From assembly GCA_037367355.1 (NCBI GenBank), contig CM074699.1, positions 744,001 through 808,000 of the forward strand: a stretch of DNA of 64,000 bases, written 5' to 3'. The DNA comes from Neoscytalidium dimidiatum (Eukaryota; Ascomycota; Dothideomycetes; Botryosphaeriales; Botryosphaeriaceae). This document shows positions 10,358 through 20,724 of the stretch, one piece after another; the first letter of the stretch is position 1; each line of letters starts with the position of its first letter. A program made the translations under genes and the position numbers. The notes under the pieces are model-generated. The model was not told the origin of the DNA. It did not search any database and was given only the letters and a program-made list of their open reading frames with translations.

Positions 10358-11379
10358 GGGTCAAGGTGTCGAAGGCGAAGGGCAATGACAGATAGAACGC
10401 CAGCCAACGAGCGGCGCGTTGATGCGGAAAGATGGCAGGGCGAAGAGACAATGCGCCGAGAAAACGAAGAAGCGCATGGCAAATATTTAGCGGCAGAATA
10501 TATTAAAGAATCCTACCTCGTATGTTGCTCCTTCGGGGCAAGGCCAGATACGCATGGCGCCGACTTATCGCGTGCAGGGGACTTGATGTGCGGCCAGCCA
10601 CCCCGGCTCCGCTCTGTTGAGCTCGAGCTCGAATGGCAGCCGAAGTTGCGGGAGCTTGTGGCGGGCGTGGGCCGGACACGGCTGGAGAGGACCAAATGGG
10701 GAAGGACGGGCTAAGAATAAGTTCGTGGCTTGCATTAGAATCGATAAATGGGAGGCTAGAATGGCCAAGCATCCCGTAAATCCCGTGTCGGCAGCAAATC
10801 AGCCGCGTCCCCTGCGGAAACAACCGAAGCGACCGTGGAAATAGTGAAGTAGAATGATACGAATTTTCTTGATACAGATGAAAGCAGACATGAAAAGGTA
10901 CAGACATAAGATGAAACACTGCTGATATTGCTCCGGCCTTATTTTCAAGCATATCTCAGAGCCCCACAACTTCGCCCGGGCCCTGCAGAAAGTCGATAAA
11001 TCCCTTGCGGCGCGGCAGCCTGAAGTCAAGAGGTTTCGGGAGATCTGATCCGAAGCCACACCCCTCATCGACCAATCTCAGTCCTTGTTTACCAAGCTGC
11101 CACTCCCAAACCATGCGCTGTCATCCTCTCCGACAACTATCAGCTGAAGAAATTGATAAGACCGGTTCGCATAAGGCTGAGGCTCTGGCGTGATGCCGGT
11201 ACTTGTCCTACAGGAAATAAGGAAATGCCGAGCTCCACCTGTATGAATATCGACACTGGGGCCCTTGGCCTTTGACCACCACACCCGTATGTCCGCTTGT
11301 TCAGCGCCACGCGCCTGTATCGTTGTACGCCACAGTGTGGATGGGGATGGGTATCTGGAAGCCACGTGGATGTTACGGC
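10358..11379. other. spacer between two minus-strand genes
   Basis: About 1 kb: promoter side of the peroxidase gene (AT-rich tract near 10480-10505) and 3' side of the next minus-strand gene. No supported gene; frames of 60-150 codons here lack motifs. Confidence 0.45.
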
Positions 11380-12934
11380 TCAATTAAGGAGGGTGGTCCA
11401 AAGGCGCAATGCATCCTGAGCCGACTTTGGCATTCGCCGCATGCAATCAGGCAATGCAGCCATGACGAGTGGTGGTGGATCTTTCGCAACCGAAGGGCCT
11501 TGGCCCTTTGAAGCATCCTCTCCGACCACGCAGAAGCTGGAAACCGACTCACTGGAGGAACAAGAACGGCACGAGGAAGAATCATCTTCATCAGTATAGA
11601 TGGTCGTAAATGAGACATTTGGATGTGGACCGGGCGTGGTGCTAAGAAATCTGGCCGAAGGATTTGATTCCTCGCCGGGTGAGACGACGGCGTCACGCGG
11701 GACGTTCGCAGGCTCCGCAGACATCTGTTTCTCGGTACGCTCATGCTTGTCTCCAGCTATCTCCGGCTTGGGGGACTCTTTGAGTAACTTGGCGTGCGCT
11801 TTGCAACCAGGAAATGGGCACTCATTGCCTTCATGTAGCTCGGGTACGGTGTCGCCTCCTCTGTTCTTGGTACTGGGGCTGAGAACGATCCATTCTTTCC
11901 AGGAAAATTTGGCTTTGCGGAGATACGCCTTTACTGGCGCCATTTGGAAGGATTGTCGTCTTGATGCAGGGGCTTTCCCATCCTCGCTCTCGAGAATGAG
12001 ATCGTCAAGCATTTTCCTGATTTTGGTGTACTGCGCAGAAAGACTTTTGGAAGACTGCGGTTCGCTGCCCATCCGTAGATCTTCAATGCAGTTCAGCAAC
12101 GTTCGCGCATGGTGGACGCACTTATCCAGATCTGGCGTTGAGTTCGTGTCCGCGTCCTCGATTTCGGATGTCGATGCTGATGTCTGCCGGCCTTCTTGTA
12201 CATCATTTACTTTCTGCGCCTGGGTCTGCACAGCCCGACGTAGATGTGTCTGAGGTGCGGAAGCAGACGAAAAGTCTGTACTTGGGACTGGTCCTGACGC
12301 ATTGATCTTTGTCTTCAGTGACTCTACGCTGATTCCATATTCTCTACTTTTCCAGATGCGTTAGTCTTGTTCACTGTACTCTGCAGAAGCTTACTTACCT
12401 CTGTTCTGGCATATTGCTGCCTTCGTCGGCAATTCTTAATTCTTCATATTTTCCTATGGAGGTATAGCTCTCGTGCAGGAGCCATCCAATCCGTCTAGCC
12501 CATCTCTTCGGCATGTCCGTATCCCGGCGTGAAATCTCCAACACAGCCCGAAGCACCTTGAGTACATCCTTCATACACTCACATCTTGCACTCAGTCCTT
12601 CAACGTTCCATAGTGCAGACTGCCATGGGGGCTTCTCATCCAGTGATCTGTCAAGAGATATCTCAACATCTGAGAAGAGAATCCAACAAGCTTCGGTAAT
12701 TTCTTTTGCCGCGAAAAAGGCATCATCCTTCCACAGCCCTTCCCTCGAAGGATCCTGGAAAATGTCGTTGAGGGCTTTAATCTCGAAAGCCGTACGGGCA
12801 ATGTTCAATCCAAGGACCGCGTCGAGGTCTTCGCCGAGAACATCCTTCAGGTATTTATCCGAGCTACTGACGATTCGGATACCCAGGTTCGCCACTTCCG
12901 TTGCCGAAACCCCGTTGTCGAGCCTGATCTCCAT
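11380..12934 (-). CDS. unrecognised fungal protein, two exons
   Basis: Function not recognised. Exons 12934-12399 and 12346-11380 are joined across a 52-nt intron (GTAAGT..CTAAC..AAAAG), giving 500 aa. The first about 180 residues look largely helical and globular. The middle and C-terminal parts are hydrophilic and low in complexity (Ser/Glu/Pro-rich) with one short CPFPGC element near residue 370 and a Ser/Cys-rich acidic patch (DEDDSSSCRSCSSSES). No signal peptide or membrane segment. The N-terminal region resembles in style the uncharacterised helical N-terminal domains of fungal NLR-like or signalling proteins, but I cannot name a family. The splice is well supported because reading continues in frame into exon 2 with a consensus donor and branch site. 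Confidence 0.72.
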
Positions 12935-13829
12935 AGATGCTGGTGCCGCATGGCAGAGCTGGATTTATCCGGTAGGGAAACGCGATGCCGGTGGGCTGTC
13001 AAAAGTCTTTCCTCTGCCGGACTCGGGCGAGGTGAAATAACAGCAACGGTTGCTGCAAGGGTGACTCAACCTCCTGCATTACCAGCTTGCTTGTCTCAGC
13101 CGCGTGGACCACGGTATATGCGCGGTCGTCTGAGCTTGAATTACATTGTGCAACAGTGCCCGTGAGCTGGAAAAATTGTGCAACCACATCAGAACACCTC
13201 CTCGATTCGGAAGGGGTACTGTGATTTTCATTGCTGTCATATTTGAGAGGAACGGTTGATGAACACGTTATCTTGATTCTGCATCCTGGCCGATAATTAA
13301 ATTCCCGTTCACTTCTCTTCTCCCAGAAAAAATCGACCATCTGATGCTACTCGGCCATGGTAGGTGTTTCGGGATTTTACATCGGTAATCTATAGGCAGA
13401 AGTCTCGTATAGTTCTTCTGATATATTTTCTCCAGATCCGGATGTCATTCTTCAACGACGGCATAATTTGCTGATCATCATGATCCAGGATTGAAGCATT
13501 TATTTACGCTGTGCAAACTCATTGCGTAACCTTTCGCGGAGGCAATGAAAGGTGCAGGGAACTCAATCATCACAAAGGGAAGGACATCCTGCCAACATGT
13601 AGAGGAGCAAACTGTGATTGGACATCCATAGAAGCTGTCCAAAACTGTGAGACGCGTCGTAAAGGCTGTACATCAATCACTGTGACTGCAAGGCTACAAT
13701 TTACCCCGCTCACATGTACGTAGATAGAACGAAAATCTTTTAAGCAGGCTCTTAGTCCATCCAGAGGAAGATTAATCCATCGCTTATTGCTTATTCCACC
13801 ATCCCGAAGCTCTTACTGCTTCTGATGAA
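12935..13829. other. divergent spacer
   Basis: About 900 bp between the starts of a minus-strand and a plus-strand gene, so it should hold both promoters. No supported coding sequence; no clear TATA box recognised. Confidence 0.45.
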
Positions 13830-14765
13830 ATGCTCCGCATCCCCCTGCCGCAGCCCGCTAACTATAGCGCTGATTCCTGCATACCTGAGTCTGAGCTAAC
13901 GAACTTGCTACCGGCTTCGTATTGCCCAGGCAGGAAAAAACGGAAACGCCCAAAGGATCAAATCGCAGACTTCCTCGAGAACGAGTTCGATCTGCAACGC
14001 CTGAACAACATGCATCATAAGTTGTGGTTCGCAGGCGGGCCGATTCCAGGACTTGCCCTCCACGAATGGATCATGATGGGCAAGTTCATCGCGGTGACGG
14101 AGCAAGCGGACTTGCATCTGGCCTGGCATTACGACAAGATATACATCAAGCCGCTGCCGCGCTTCCTGCTGCATTACCGATTCTGGTCGGAGAACATTGT
14201 CCAGAGGACGGAACTGTACGGACGAGCGCTGGGCTTTCTCGTCACCTACGTCTGGCTCATCGCGCGCGAGAGCGACTTCCGCATCGCCGTGGAGAAGTTC
14301 CTGCTACCCTGCGATCTATCTTGGTACGAATGGATCCCCATCGCCACGGCAATAATGCAAGAAGAGAACTCCATTTTCATCAACAAAAGGTATCGGTTCG
14401 GGTCGCTGTCGTTGGAGAAGCTTAACGCCATGTACCTTTATGAGAGGCACGTTGGCTCGTGCGAATACAGGCGGGAGAATGTAGAGACTGACGTTTTAAT
14501 TCGGGCGAAGCTTCCATATATTGGTGTTGCCTTTGCGCTTATCACCATCACCTTAGCCGCCATGCAGGTCGGTCTCGGAACCGATCGGCTAGGCAAGAGT
14601 GACCTTTTTCAGGAAGTCTCTTTGGGTGTTGCGATCTTTTTGGTTGCTGTTCCGGTGGCTCTCCTTGCAGTCGGACTTTCACTTTATATTGGATCGCGGA
14701 TCTATTATTTCTCAAGAAACGTCTGGACTGGGATCCAAGAGAGAAAAGCGAACGCTAGAAACTAG
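13830..14765 (+). CDS. DUF6601-like membrane protein
   Basis: Single exon, 311 aa. A soluble N-terminal part of about 220 residues has conserved-looking Trp/Tyr/His-rich stretches (LHEWIMMGKFIAVTEQADLHL, LLHYRFWSENIV). It is followed by two predicted transmembrane helices: about residues 230-252 (PYIGVAFALITITLAAMQVG) and about 268-295 (VAIFLVAVPVALLAVGLSLYIG). The tail is short and basic. The layout, with LHYRFWSE and two C-terminal helices, matches a fungal family that I believe is DUF6601; its role is unknown. The start at 13830 has no competing upstream in-frame ATG that I noticed. No operon-like neighbour. Confidence 0.75.
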   Translation: MLRIPLPQPANYSADSCIPESELTNLLPASYCPGRKKRKRPKDQIADFLENEFDLQRLNNMHHKLWFAGGPIPGLALHEWIMMGKFIAVTEQADLHLAWHYDKIYIKPLPRFLLHYRFWSENIVQRTELYGRALGFLVTYVWLIARESDFRIAVEKFLLPCDLSWYEWIPIATAIMQEENSIFINKRYRFGSLSLEKLNAMYLYERHVGSCEYRRENVETDVLIRAKLPYIGVAFALITITLAAMQVGLGTDRLGKSDLFQEVSLGVAIFLVAVPVALLAVGLSLYIGSRIYYFSRNVWTGIQERKANARN

Positions 14766-15205
14766 CCTATGAAGCAGGATTTGCGTTCACCCAAGGGGCA
14801 CTGAAGCCGCTTTCCCAATAGAATGGTCGACTCGAGTGCTTGGGCAGCCTGCGGCAACGATTTTCTGACTTCAGGTTTGCAACACCACAAGTCATTGCCT
14901 TATCTTATCCCTTCGTCTTAGTTAGCATACCAAATCAGCAAGCAATCGCAGATCTTTCGGAGAAGATTTAAAGGAGTATCTTTGGAATTTTGCACCTACC
15001 GGCGCTTATAAATATATGGTATCATGCATAGAGAGAGAGAGGTCTTTAGTACAGCAATGAAACACAAGAAAATCCCGTCATCACCATCCTCATCCCTTCG
15101 TCTCTCGTAAAGCAGCCGAACCAGCAGCTCGAAACTCTCCGTCCGCCCCCATCCCCGATCCTTCATCTACTCAAGTCCCATATCTGGATACTCTATAAGA
15201 TCGTT
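14766..15205. other. spacer, convergent 3' ends
   Basis: About 440 bp between convergent genes. Contains a short (GA)n run near 15031-15040 and C/T-rich sequence; nothing else recognised. Confidence 0.45.
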
Positions 15206-15850
15206 TTACACCTCACTCTTCCTCATCATCCTCACGCCGCCCCTGTTCATCCACCACATGACGGTGCCATACGTGCCGGTAACGAACCACAGCAGCATGT
15301 TCACCAAGTCCACCCAGACGGCGTGCTTCATGCGGCGAATGCCGCCGTCGTACTCGGGCGCCTCGTTGATGTACATGCGGCCGAAGATGCCGAATACGAC
15401 GACCCACAGGATGAACACGACCCAGTCCCAGGCGAAGAAGAACAGGCTCTTGATCATGGGCAGGAGGTAGACCAGGCACGTGATGGCGCTCAGGCCGGCC
15501 ACGACCTCGGCGTAGACCCACTTCGAGTCGGCGTACGCGTGCGCCTTGCGCGCGTTGTCCAGGTCGACGCCGTACAGGCCGCACACGGTCAGCGCCAGCA
15601 CGAACTGCAGGAAGCGCAGGAAGACGCGGGCGAGCAGGCCCGGGAGGCCGCCGCTGTGCGAGTAGCCGGAGAGCTGGTTGAGGGTGATCATCGTGGTGCG
15701 GTGCGTGCGGCGGACGTCGCGGTGTTGGGAGTTTTGGTGGAACTGGTCGTGGTAGTAGGCGGGCGTGGTTGGGGAACCCGGGTTTTGGTTGTTTTTGTGG
15801 TCGGCGTAGGTGGAGTACGCTTTGCGGCCGACTTTGATGGCGGTTAGCAT
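15206..15850 (-). CDS. four-helix membrane protein, MARVEL-like
   Basis: Single exon, 214 aa. The N-terminal 75 residues are soluble and polar. Four hydrophobic segments follow, at about residues 78-100 (FLRFLQFVLALTVCGLYGV), 112-134 (YAEVVAGLSAITCLVYLLPM), 138-162 (FFAWDWVVFILWVVVFGIF) and 183-204 (VNMLLWFVTGTYGTVMWWM). This spacing and the first-helix pattern RFLQFVLALTVCGLYGVDL are typical of fungal MARVEL-domain proteins, thought to act at the plasma membrane or in vesicle traffic. GC-rich with strong third-position C/G bias, giving long mirror frames on the other strand that are not genes. A poly-T tract lies just upstream in the promoter (about 15868). Confidence 0.82.
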   Translation of the reverse strand: MLTAIKVGRKAYSTYADHKNNQNPGSPTTPAYYHDQFHQNSQHRDVRRTHRTTMITLNQLSGYSHSGGLPGLLARVFLRFLQFVLALTVCGLYGVDLDNARKAHAYADSKWVYAEVVAGLSAITCLVYLLPMIKSLFFFAWDWVVFILWVVVFGIFGRMYINEAPEYDGGIRRMKHAVWVDLVNMLLWFVTGTYGTVMWWMNRGGVRMMRKSEV

Positions 15851-16963
15851 GCTACGTCGTTGGTCTTTTTTTTTTTTTATAGTGTTCGGCAGTGGCGTCT
15901 GATTTGTTGTTCGATCCGGCGAACTGGTGATGTAGGGTAACAGGGCGGAGTTCTTTGTGCGTTCCTTGCGTGCGTGGAGTAGTGACTTACTCAGATGTCT
16001 TCAAAATTGACGTTGGAGAGTGTCCAGAACGTTGTATCAGGCACTCGAGGGTTGGAAAGCGTTGGCCTTATAGATTGTCGCAGCGTGACAAAGAGGCGGA
16101 ACAAAGTGTTTGTGTGGAGACAAAGAAATATGGCAAGCTCGTGGGTTGAGGCTTGGTTTAGAAATTATTGGCGGATAAAGACGAGTGGCGGAAACAAGGA
16201 AACAACCCAGTCAATGGGATTGACGCTCTATTCTGCACCGAGGCTCGGCGCTGTTGGAAGAACGATAAGGTAGAACTAACAGCAGCGATCACGGATCGGG
16301 CTGTGAATTTGTCTGCTTGGAAGGAGGGTCGGGGATGGTGGAGTGAGGCGCAAAGCTTCGGCGGGCCCAAAGGCCAGCTCTTATAGTACCACACGGAACG
16401 GTGGTGGAAAGACAGAGGCTCGCATTCCTGAAACTGGCGGGCGAGGAATGGGCGTGGGCAGCGAGACCCTGGCAGCGCCCACACGTCATGGCTAGCGCCG
16501 CGTCCCTGCAGCCTCAGTCATGATCGCGACCGCCGAATGATTGGCCCTCGGCGCCCCATCACCACATCCTCGCATCGCCTGTCGCGCTGCGTGCGACAGC
16601 GCCGCTCGCCTGGCCCGCCGCCTCTACTTCTCCGCGCACTTTGTTTCATCGCCCTGCGCGTCCACTTGCTGCGAAAGTATCGCGTTCCAGCTGTTCTATT
16701 GGCCGTGAGCGCCCGGCAGATCTCGCGGGGGAGCGTCGCCAGGCCTCTGCGGCTCTCGCTCGGATGCCTGAGCGCAGAGCTCCACCATCGTAAGCGCGCG
16801 ACACGCATCCCAGCGTCTCGCCGTGCGACCTCAACAGTCCCCAATTGATCAGCTGCCAACAGCGAGGGCGCATCCCGAGGTGGGAGCCACGCATTCTTCT
16901 CAGCCGAGTTCCGAGTGGACATGCTTTCTATTCCTAGTCGGCGCCTACGGAGTGCATCCGAGC
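15851..16963. other. spacer with poly-T tract, no supported gene
   Basis: About 1.1 kb between the MARVEL-like gene (promoter side, with a T-run at about 15867-15878) and the 3' end of the GST gene. Several short frames exist but none shows motifs or splice structure. Confidence 0.45.
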
Positions 16964-18020
16964 TCACGGCGAGCTGTATTTGTACCCGTACTGCTCCTTT
17001 GCCTTCCTGCACAATTCCGCCAGGTGCTCTTCGTTCTGCCTGAACTCCTCATCTGTCTTGATCCGCTCCTTGTACACCCGGTTGACGAGTTTGCTCTCCG
17101 TCGGCACGCTGGTACCCTTGCGCACCGCCGGTCGCGCCTCCACCCTCTCCCACCACTTGTACAGGTTCGGAAACTGCTCCAGGTTGATGCCCGCGACGTA
17201 CGCAAAGTTGACCCAGCTGAAGTTAGCGATGTCCGCGATGCTGTACTTGCCGCGCCCAGGGCCGACCAGGTAGTCGCGGTCCGCGAGGTGTGAGTCGAGG
17301 ATGCCGTAGAGCCGCTCCGTCTCGCCGACGTAGCGCTGGGTGGGGTACGGGATGCGCTCTTTGGCGAGGCGGTAAAAGTGGTTGGCTTGACCCTGCATGG
17401 GACCGACTCCGCCGTGCTGCCGCTTTGTCAGAGACCTGTCTGGGATCGCGTCCTGTGTGTGCGGCGCGCTGAGTGAGATAGGAGGGGTGGCTTACCTGCC
17501 ATGCAACCCACTGCTCCGCTCGCGACAGGTCCTTTGCGTCCGCGAAAGTGAATTGCTTCTCCGGGTCATGGTGCCTCGTCAGATACGCCAGGATCGCTGT
17601 CAGATCGGGATTGATCAGCAAGCTGGTCCCTCCCCGCAAGTCCTCATTCTTGCCTGTAGTAAGCGCCAGTGCGCCAATTGGTCACTCACCGGCTCCCTCC
17701 TGCACAGGAAAGCTGTCGTTGTCATGGTCAACGATCACCGGGATGCGTCCATTGGGGCCCAGCTTCGTGAACCATGGTTCCTTTTGTATGTTCTCCATGA
17801 TGTTGATACTCTGAAATGTGTATTCCAATCCGTACTTCTCCTTCAGCTCCTCAAGCAGAATGCTAGCTTTGTGTCCATTTGGCGTACCGAACGTCAGGAG
17901 CTCGATACCCTTGTTGGCAATGAGACCCGTAGGACGAGACATGATGGGCGGTGGTATAACAGAGGGGCTACACGCTAGTTGTGAAGCTCGAAAAAACCGA
18001 GGAATAGTGCGAGAGAACAT
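16964..18020 (-). CDS. glutathione S-transferase, URE2-like, three exons
   Basis: Transfers glutathione to electrophiles, or acts as a glutathione peroxidase-like enzyme. Inferred exons are 18020-17690, 17596-17496 and 17416-16964 (introns 93 and 79 nt), giving 294 aa from the first ATG. Splice choice restores family motifs: FPVQEGA joins AILAYLTRHH (the glutathione-binding E-x-x-AI element), and WVAWQ joins HGGVGPMQGQANHF, a hallmark of fungal URE2-like GSTs. The N-terminal thioredoxin-like half carries TPNGHKASILLEELK and PNGRIPVIVDHD; the helical half carries RLYGILDSHLADRDYLVG and YSIADIANFSW. Two starts are possible: Met at 18020 adds a basic, acid-free leader (MFSRTIPRFFRASQLA) that looks like a mitochondrial presequence; Met at 17942 (MSRPTGL, 268 aa) gives a cytosolic form. 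Family very sure, localisation open. Confidence 0.88.
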
Positions 18021-18753
18021 ATCCGGAGGTGTGAGCGCGGGGTTAGGCTGGCTTTATGGGGGATGGGAGGACGAGGTCAGGAGTCCTATTGGCAGATTGG
18101 AAACAACATCCATGACGTCGGAACGAGAAGCTTCCGTTGCTTTGATCAGCCTGCTGCGGTATGTTTCGGCGCGCTCTCAGAAATGTTCGGCGCCTCCGGG
18201 TGGGGAAAGCTCGATTTCAAAGCAAACTACACGTGGAGTCAGCATCTTCTATTTTCGCTGCAGCGCCGAGATACAAGCAATCGATACCGCCGAAGCTGGA
18301 GATAACCTTGCTTATGTAATATGGCGATCAAGTAATCAGTTGGCGTCTTTGACCTTTGTTCTGATTTTCTCAATATATGGGTAGCCAAAAGGTCATCCTT
18401 CTCGTCTAAAGTTTGTGATGATGATAACTTGAGGGTATTCATTCTCCGGTAGAATTTACTTTACAGCCGTCGATGAATTGCCAGGAAACTTATTTCTCCA
18501 CCTTACGGCTACAAAAAATGTACAAGAAGTTCTAAAATATATTGTCACGCGAATCCGCAAGGCTTCTGCTCATGTGACAAAACACTAGCAATCCACCTTC
18601 AAATCCAGAAGCTCTCAACTCCTTGTGTGACCGCATCACCTTTTGTACCTGAATCGTCGCCCTTCTTTTCCTCCTCCATGGCTTGAGATCCGGAGGCCTG
18701 GTCTGCCATATTTCTTCCAAGTTCGCCTCGTTTCTTTGAGCTGTCCCGTCTGA
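18021..18753. other. spacer between GST and lipase genes
   Basis: About 730 bp. Promoter of the GST gene and 3' flank of the lipase gene; AT-rich from about 18310 to 18560. No supported gene. Confidence 0.45.
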
Positions 18754-20724
18754 CTAGTTTCGCTTCTTGCCGCCCTTCTTCTTTGAGTTTTCTGACTCCC
18801 CTCCGGCTAGACCGACTGTCCCTGTGCCGCTCCCGCTGACCAGGCCTCCTACCGCTTTTCCCGCACCAAGCGTGATGCCTTTCTCGCCAAATCTCGCTTC
18901 TGCTTTGCCATCTCTGCTCATCAGACTGCTCAGGCTAGCGCGACCAGGACTGCGGGCAGGCGGTGGGGGACTCGAGTCCGTTCCGCCGACCTCGTCAGAG
19001 CTCCACCAGCCTTCGGGCCGGGAAGCGTTCGATTTGTGAGAGGCTCGCGAGTCGTGATGCGATCCTACCTCTGACGGAGGTCTGCGTTCATGCGAGCCAC
19101 CCAGAGGTGCTGATGCAATCCGTTGCGGTCTGAAGGAGCCGGTAGAGCCTCGTAGTTGAACGGGAGAGCCGAGAGCCGAAGGCTGATGTTTGCCGTAGGG
19201 AGATGATTGAGTGCCGCTGGTTTGCGCGGGGGAGTTGCCTGGCGGCACGTTTTCGGATATCTTGCGGGTGGAGCGAGGGCTTTCTTCGTCATCAGAAAAA
19301 GTGGCCGAAGGCGGCATCTGGAGGGAGTTAGACGGCGTATGGACTTTAAAGGGACCGAGCTTCGGACTGCTACCAGGGCCGGCGTATCTATCGAGAGCGG
19401 CGTAGACGTGCGGGAAGACGAGCTCCTCAACGTTGTTGGCCCACAGGAAGTCGAGATGCTCATAATGAGGAATCTGCTCGGCCACAGTGTGTTTTGGCAG
19501 TTCCTTCAGCATGACGTTTATGTCAACCAGACTGTCGCTCCCGCCATAGACAAGGACGATGGGCGTCTTGATGTTGCGAGTCGGGAACTTGGCAACCTTG
19601 TAGTACTTTGCGTCATTCGATATCCGCATGGGAGCCTGCATTTCGTCATCGTACATCTGGAAGGTGCCATTTCTAATGATCTGGAACCAGTGTACGACTG
19701 TCTTCACACTGGAGAACGAGTACAGATGTGGGTATGCCGCAAGCTTCTGGTGGGCAGTGATATTATTTGCAGTCCAGCCAAAGAGGAAGGAGAGCGACGA
19801 GTCGATGAGACGCACGAAGATTGGCGGGTAAAGGATGCTTTGCCACATAGTCGTGCTGGTAAGGATGGCGCGTCGTCCAAAGGCCAAGAATAAGACATCG
19901 GGCGAAGATTTAACCAGCGTGTCGACGATACCACTGCTCATTCCTTTCGGAGACATTGCTGGAGCCAATGCAACGAACACATTGACCTTATCGTTGAGCG
20001 TTGGATGAATAGACAGGGCGGCGAAAGCCTGGGCTGTTCCTTGAGAAAAGCCGACGTAAGAGAGCGAGGGTTGACCGGTAGTGGATAGGATGTAATCGAT
20101 GGAATCCGGGATGTCGTGGAACGCGAATTGGTCCATGGAAAAGTTCCAAAATCTGTTGTCGGTGGGCGCGTCCCTCGTCGACTTCTTGGAGTACTTGTTG
20201 CCTCTGTTGTTGCCGAGCCAGACGTCGTAGCCGCGTTCGACAAGCATGAACGGAAGGCATCTCTCCTTCTCAGTGAGGCATAGCCAGACCTCGCTGTTCA
20301 TCATCAAGCCATGGTGCAAGTACACGACGCGCTTCTTGATGCTGTTGGGCCCGCTGTTCACCCGCTGGTCCTCCTCTCCGCGTCTGTATCCCAACCTGTG
20401 CAGACCCAGCAAGTATCCATCTCCGGTCTGGACGATGTGCTCCTCAGGATAGTACCCAAACAGCTCGGCGAGTTCGACGAAGTCGGAGGCCTGTGCGATG
20501 GAGGTGACGAGACCCTTCTTCTTGTTGCGCGAGCGGCGTCCCTGAGGCGACGAGAGATAGTTGAAAGACCTGCGCGAGGCGCGGTAGCAGAGACGGATGA
20601 TAGGGCCTGGGAGAGCGAGAGTGATGATGCGCAGGAGAGCTTCCAAAGCGATCAGGACAAAGCTGCCCAGGAGATAGACGTACTGCCACGGATGCAGACG
20701 GCCAATGAAGGGGACCTGGGCCAT
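18754..20724 (-). CDS. membrane-anchored steryl ester hydrolase / acid-lipase family protein
   Basis: Alpha/beta-hydrolase of the Tgl1/Yeh1/Yeh2 family, which releases fatty acids from sterol esters or acylglycerols at lipid droplets or the plasma membrane. 656 aa from the ATG at 20724. A membrane anchor spans about residues 16-40 (VYLLGSFVLIALEALLRIITL). The lipase N-terminal signature is near 95-135 (EEHIVQTGDGYLLGLHR). The nucleophile Ser227 is in GFSQG, the acid is probably Asp397 (GGSDSLVD) and the His is about 423 (HYEHLDFLW). The oxyanion HG motif is at LHHGL (about 136-140). The last about 190 residues are a Ser/Pro/Gly-rich low-complexity tail, absent from the yeast enzymes. An upstream in-frame ATG at 20988 would add 88 residues of poor coding look; I prefer 20724 because it sits just before the anchor. 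No intron seen. Confidence 0.9.
   Translation of the reverse strand: MAQVPFIGRLHPWQYVYLLGSFVLIALEALLRIITLALPGPIIRLCYRASRRSFNYLSSPQGRRSRNKKKGLVTSIAQASDFVELAELFGYYPEEHIVQTGDGYLLGLHRLGYRRGEEDQRVNSGPNSIKKRVVYLHHGLMMNSEVWLCLTEKERCLPFMLVERGYDVWLGNNRGNKYSKKSTRDAPTDNRFWNFSMDQFAFHDIPDSIDYILSTTGQPSLSYVGFSQGTAQAFAALSIHPTLNDKVNVFVALAPAMSPKGMSSGIVDTLVKSSPDVLFLAFGRRAILTSTTMWQSILYPPIFVRLIDSSLSFLFGWTANNITAHQKLAAYPHLYSFSSVKTVVHWFQIIRNGTFQMYDDEMQAPMRISNDAKYYKVAKFPTRNIKTPIVLVYGGSDSLVDINVMLKELPKHTVAEQIPHYEHLDFLWANNVEELVFPHVYAALDRYAGPGSSPKLGPFKVHTPSNSLQMPPSATFSDDEESPRSTRKISENVPPGNSPAQTSGTQSSPYGKHQPSALGSPVQLRGSTGSFRPQRIASAPLGGSHERRPPSEVGSHHDSRASHKSNASRPEGWWSSDEVGGTDSSPPPPARSPGRASLSSLMSRDGKAEARFGEKGITLGAGKAVGGLVSGSGTGTVGLAGGESENSKKKGGKKRN

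Noticed and set aside
15213..15847. Long frames on both strands inside the MARVEL-like gene
   Set aside because: Arg/Gly- or Val/Ala-rich shadows of a GC-biased gene; only the called frame shows four membrane helices.
17597..17689. A 36-nt first intron in the GST gene (acceptor at CTACAG)
   Set aside because: Too short for this organism and it inserts 19 residues into the E-x-x-AI glutathione-binding element; the 93-nt intron restores the motif.
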